The position numbers and the translations under genes were made by a program. A stretch of DNA of 64,000 nt from Platycnemis pennipes. Taxonomy: Eukaryota; Arthropoda; Insecta; Odonata; Platycnemididae. Shown in pieces: positions 61,421 to 64,000 of the stretch (its first letter is position 1; each line of letters opens with the position of its first letter). The stretch spans positions 55,532,872-55,596,871 of the forward strand of contig OW121852.1 in NCBI GenBank assembly GCA_933228895.1, in the 5' to 3' direction. The notes beneath the pieces were generated by a model, which ran no database searches, was not told where the DNA came from, and was given only the letters and a program-made list of their open reading frames with translations.

Positions 61421-61666
61421 TCCAACTCCTGAAGAGATGATTCTATGATTCTGAGAGTAATCCGCTCCACGAGTCAGATATTCAGGGAGATTAAATGGCA
61501 AATCATGATTAGAAATACCCTAGATGGACATTCTTCATTTACGAACACCGTATTGTTTAATCGGAAACGTTCTAGGTCTTCTTGGCGACATAATTTTGAA
61601 TTTAAAGCAATTTCCTCAATGGGGCCACTGGATTTAGACGGGTTGAGAGTGCCTGTTGATTGTTCA

Positions 61667-62262
61667 CCTACATCTACACGATACCCTGCAAGCCACCGCG
61701 AGGGTGTGTGGCAGGGTTGAAGATCACCAAGGATGCACTACTAACATGCAAACAAGCAATTATAGGGTCTCATGCAACTATATTCTTAGTATCTACAGTA
61801 TTTAAGGGATTAAGACATGCATCATGCACTACAGACTACTCTAAAATATTTCCCCTAATTATCCCTTTGCTATGCTGCCTATTCTGTTCTGTTATAGTAC
61901 GGGGGAAAAATGCCATTTTGAATCTATCAATACGAAAATCTATCTCTCTAATCTTATTTATCTGGTCGAATCTAGCATAATACGCTGGTGTTTTTAATAT
62001 GTTCCTAATACCTTCAGTAAAGCTATCCGATTGAAATTTCTCTGATAGATTTAATCTGTACTTTAACCTACGCTGTGATAATGATTCCCATCCTAATTCT
62101 TGTATTAATTCTGAAGCACGCTCATCCTATCGTAACACTTTTTAACGAACCTAGCTGCTCTACGCTGCACACTGTCTAGTTCTCTAATCAAACCTAATTC
62201 ATTCGGATCCCCCATACACTGGCTGCATGCTCAAGGTGGGGCCTAACTAGAGAAAAGTAACA
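61667..62262 (-). mobile_element. LINE-1w subfamily B copy, 5'-truncated and disrupted
   Basis: 3' end cctacatctacacg, then the hairpin ccctgcaagccaccgcgagg...gtgtgtggcaggg (61682-61716). Inward on the minus strand the sequence matches the 19.7-kb copy closely, then continues further upstream into the region encoding the VQRR and RPHLEHAASV motifs (for example cacactggctgcatgc-type sequence near 62215-62230). Indels break the frame, so only short open segments remain. Homology ends at about 62262. There are two insertions or deletions relative to the 15.2-kb copy near 62120-62160. Confidence 0.8.
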
Positions 62263-62354
62263 TCTCTCTTTTGCTGGGATTGTTGGGAGTATCGCTCCCG
62301 TAGTATTGTGTTCTTTTCAAGAACAACCCTTTCACAGTCGAAAAATGCAACAGG

Positions 62355-62430
62355 AATAAGATTTCCTGAACAGGGAATCGATTCACGGACCTTTGGCTTA
62401 TCGTTTTCGATAGTGCATTGGATCTACCCT
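62355..62430 (-). repeat. tRNA-derived SINE fragment
   Basis: Minus strand: aatgcactatcgaaaacgat, then aagccaaaggtcc, then the B-box-like gtgaatcgattccctg (62371-62386), then ttcaggaaatcttattcctg. The last phrase recurs behind the next SINE in the opposite orientation. Confidence 0.55.
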
Positions 62431-62544
62431 CGTAGTCGTTTGAAGCCCTTTTCCACCTTACGAGTGCCTTGATGGACCGTGATGGTGAATGGCCATTGAT
62501 TCCAACAGATCCTCCTAAAATTGCCTAAGGGATCAAAAACCCTG

Positions 62545-62630
62545 GATAGCACAATTATCGAGCATTATTTCGGCAAGCAAAAGGCCCGAGGTTCCATTCC
62601 CGGTACAGGAAACCTTTTTCCTCCTGTGAT
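62545..62630 (+). repeat. tRNA-derived SINE fragment
   Basis: Plus strand: attatcgagcattatttcgg, then caagcaaaaggcccgag, then gttccattcccgg (62591-62603), then tacaggaaacctttttcctc. It is the same subfamily as the neighbouring minus-strand copy (both have CAGGAAAyCTT-x-TTCCT), in inverted arrangement about 115 bp apart. Confidence 0.55.
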
Positions 62631-62869
62631 TTTCAACGCATGTGATGGTCGTTCAGAGCGCAGAGATGGTCATTCACAGGTTAACGATTTAACCCACTAG
62701 ATGATCGTGTTACTTGGTGAAAGCGGAAGGAACATGCCTCAGTCCGCGAGGGGAGATATTTGATAAATTATAGCCCGATTCCGGGGGGCTTCCGACGAAA
62801 CCCATTGAGCTGGCAAACCTAATGACGACGCAAAACAATTTCTGCATGCGCTAAAGGGCCCGAGCAAAC

Positions 62870-63750
62870 AAATCCCCTTTCTCATCTCGCCTTGTTTCGT
62901 CTGCTCCCCTCCCCTCTCCTTCCGCGGCGCCCCGATTGTTTATTTGCAGGGCTGAGAGGAGGCGGCAGCTTCGGTGGTGGTGACGGGGAGAGAAGGGCAA
63001 GGGTAGGCGCTAAACAAAGGATGGATCATTACCAAAGGGTTACCCATTCCGACGAGGTGGCTCATGAGTGCCTCTCCCCGCCTCCGACTCCACTCCACGG
63101 CTCCCCACTTCCGTCCCCCTTTCTTCCGCTCACCTAAGGGTTGTCGGATCAAACCGACCACTCCCTCTCCCTCACCCCGATTACCACCGCGTCGACGCCT
63201 CCGCGGGGACCACACTAGCCATTCTCCCCTCGAAAAAAAAAAACAATTTGGGACAGAAAACCCTTTTCGCGACCTTCCAAGGGTACTCTGGATGCCATTA
63301 GTCTGACGACCCATGTGGAGCGGATGAAGAGGCTCTGGGGGGAGCACCACACAAGGTCCCCAGTAGGCGTGTACGTGCGCATTGGGAAGCTCGATTTTTT
63401 TTCAATCCTGCGTCCGCTCTCGAAAGAGGCGAAGACGGCGGAAGAGGAAAAAAAAAACGATTAGAATTTGGTTCGCAGGGAATGGGCCGCCAAATTGGAA
63501 ATTGGGCAAGCGCAAGCGAGGTAGGCCTACGACAATTTACCCATATCCACGAGAACGGCTCCTTTTCCAACGGTGGGCATTTTCAATTTCCTAAATTAGC
63601 ACGCGCGAAAAACCGACGGCGTCGTTCCCGACCCCCTGAAGCCCGCCACCGCATAATTTAACGGGGGCGCTCCCGTCATTCCCACACAGCAACTTAGGTG
63701 ACGCCGCGTCATTATCGGACGTTCTTGCCGCGCTAAAAAAAATTGGATTA
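62870..63750. other. GC/CpG-rich block
   Basis: Pyrimidine-rich to about 63230 (gctcccctcccctctccttc; ccactccctctccctcaccc), then mixed CpG-rich sequence. Many overlapping frames of 70-136 codons occur on both strands, with no recognised domain. It is the longest GC-rich block in the window and continues near the right edge. Confidence 0.45.
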
Positions 63751-64000
63751 TATCACCGTGCTGGGAGGACGTCCCTCGGATAAATGGGAGAGAAGAACGC
63801 AGGGGGTGGCACTAAAAGGCAACATACATTATAAAAATCAGAAAACTGAATAAGCCTTTCGTAAGTCCATGGGAATGAAAATCAACTTCTTCACTATCCT
63901 ACGCTTGATGAACTTAAGTTTAGTTAAACAAAATGCAGTGATAATGAGCTTGTGAGGAGTTAGCGTTGATGTAATTCCCGAAGTTTGATTCTGAGTTTAA
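63751..64000. other. Window end, no recognised feature
   Basis: AT-rich sequence with no open frame or repeat noted. Confidence 0.4.

Overview
This 64-kb window looks like eukaryotic nuclear DNA. It is AT-rich, has no operon structure or long open frames, and is full of transposable-element debris. The mix is non-LTR (LINE) retrotransposon tails ending in TCTACA-type repeats, tRNA-derived SINEs, and Tc1-, piggyBac- and hAT-like inverted-repeat elements. That suggests an arthropod, probably an insect; this is an inference, and the species cannot be named from the sequence. I find no cellular protein-coding exon that I can defend, so the window is probably intergenic or deep intronic.

The dominant family is one LINE family (called LINE-1w here), present in at least eleven places. 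The better copies are at 15191-15957 (-), 19668-20065 (-), 26395-27192 (+), 35514-36010 (-), 48071-48570 (-) and 61667-62262 (-). Tail-only relics lie near 3045, 43.7, 47.9, 50.8 and 56.2 kb. All copies are 5'-truncated and retain only the C-terminal part of the reverse-transcriptase polyprotein and/or the 3' UTR. They fall into two subfamilies, and the 15.2 and 48.1 kb copies are so alike that the family was active recently. A second LINE family is at 38750-39340 (-).

Several inverted-repeat DNA elements are visible: a 179-bp hairpin at 4.6 kb; a TA-flanked Tc1-like pair of ends bounding 5599-8438; a 1.1-kb element at 16.6-17.7 kb with a second hairpin nested inside; a 1.65-kb palindrome at 18.9-20.6 kb with about 505-bp arms and a LINE fragment at its centre; a diverged palindromic repeat around the 26-27 kb LINE; a 319-bp TTAA-flanked piggyBac-like MITE at 38858-39176 inside the second LINE; and a hAT-like element at about 58.0-58.35 kb between two 121-bp direct repeats. 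tRNA-derived SINEs (pol III B-box matches) are near 9.2, 18.8, 31.0 (two), 42.85, 45.05, 56.4, 60.1, 62.4 and 62.6 kb.

About a dozen GC- and CpG-rich blocks interrupt the AT-rich background: 0.55-1.13, 3.22-4.05, 13.08-13.62, 25.56-26.0, 30.3-30.6, 32.09-32.6, 36.5-37.26, 37.9-38.35, 44.45-45.03, 55.46-56.1, 61.1-61.42 and 62.87-63.75 kb. Many are strongly purine- or pyrimidine-skewed. Some carry promoter-like motifs, but none encodes a protein I recognise. The remaining sequence is AT-rich and unremarkable by eye.
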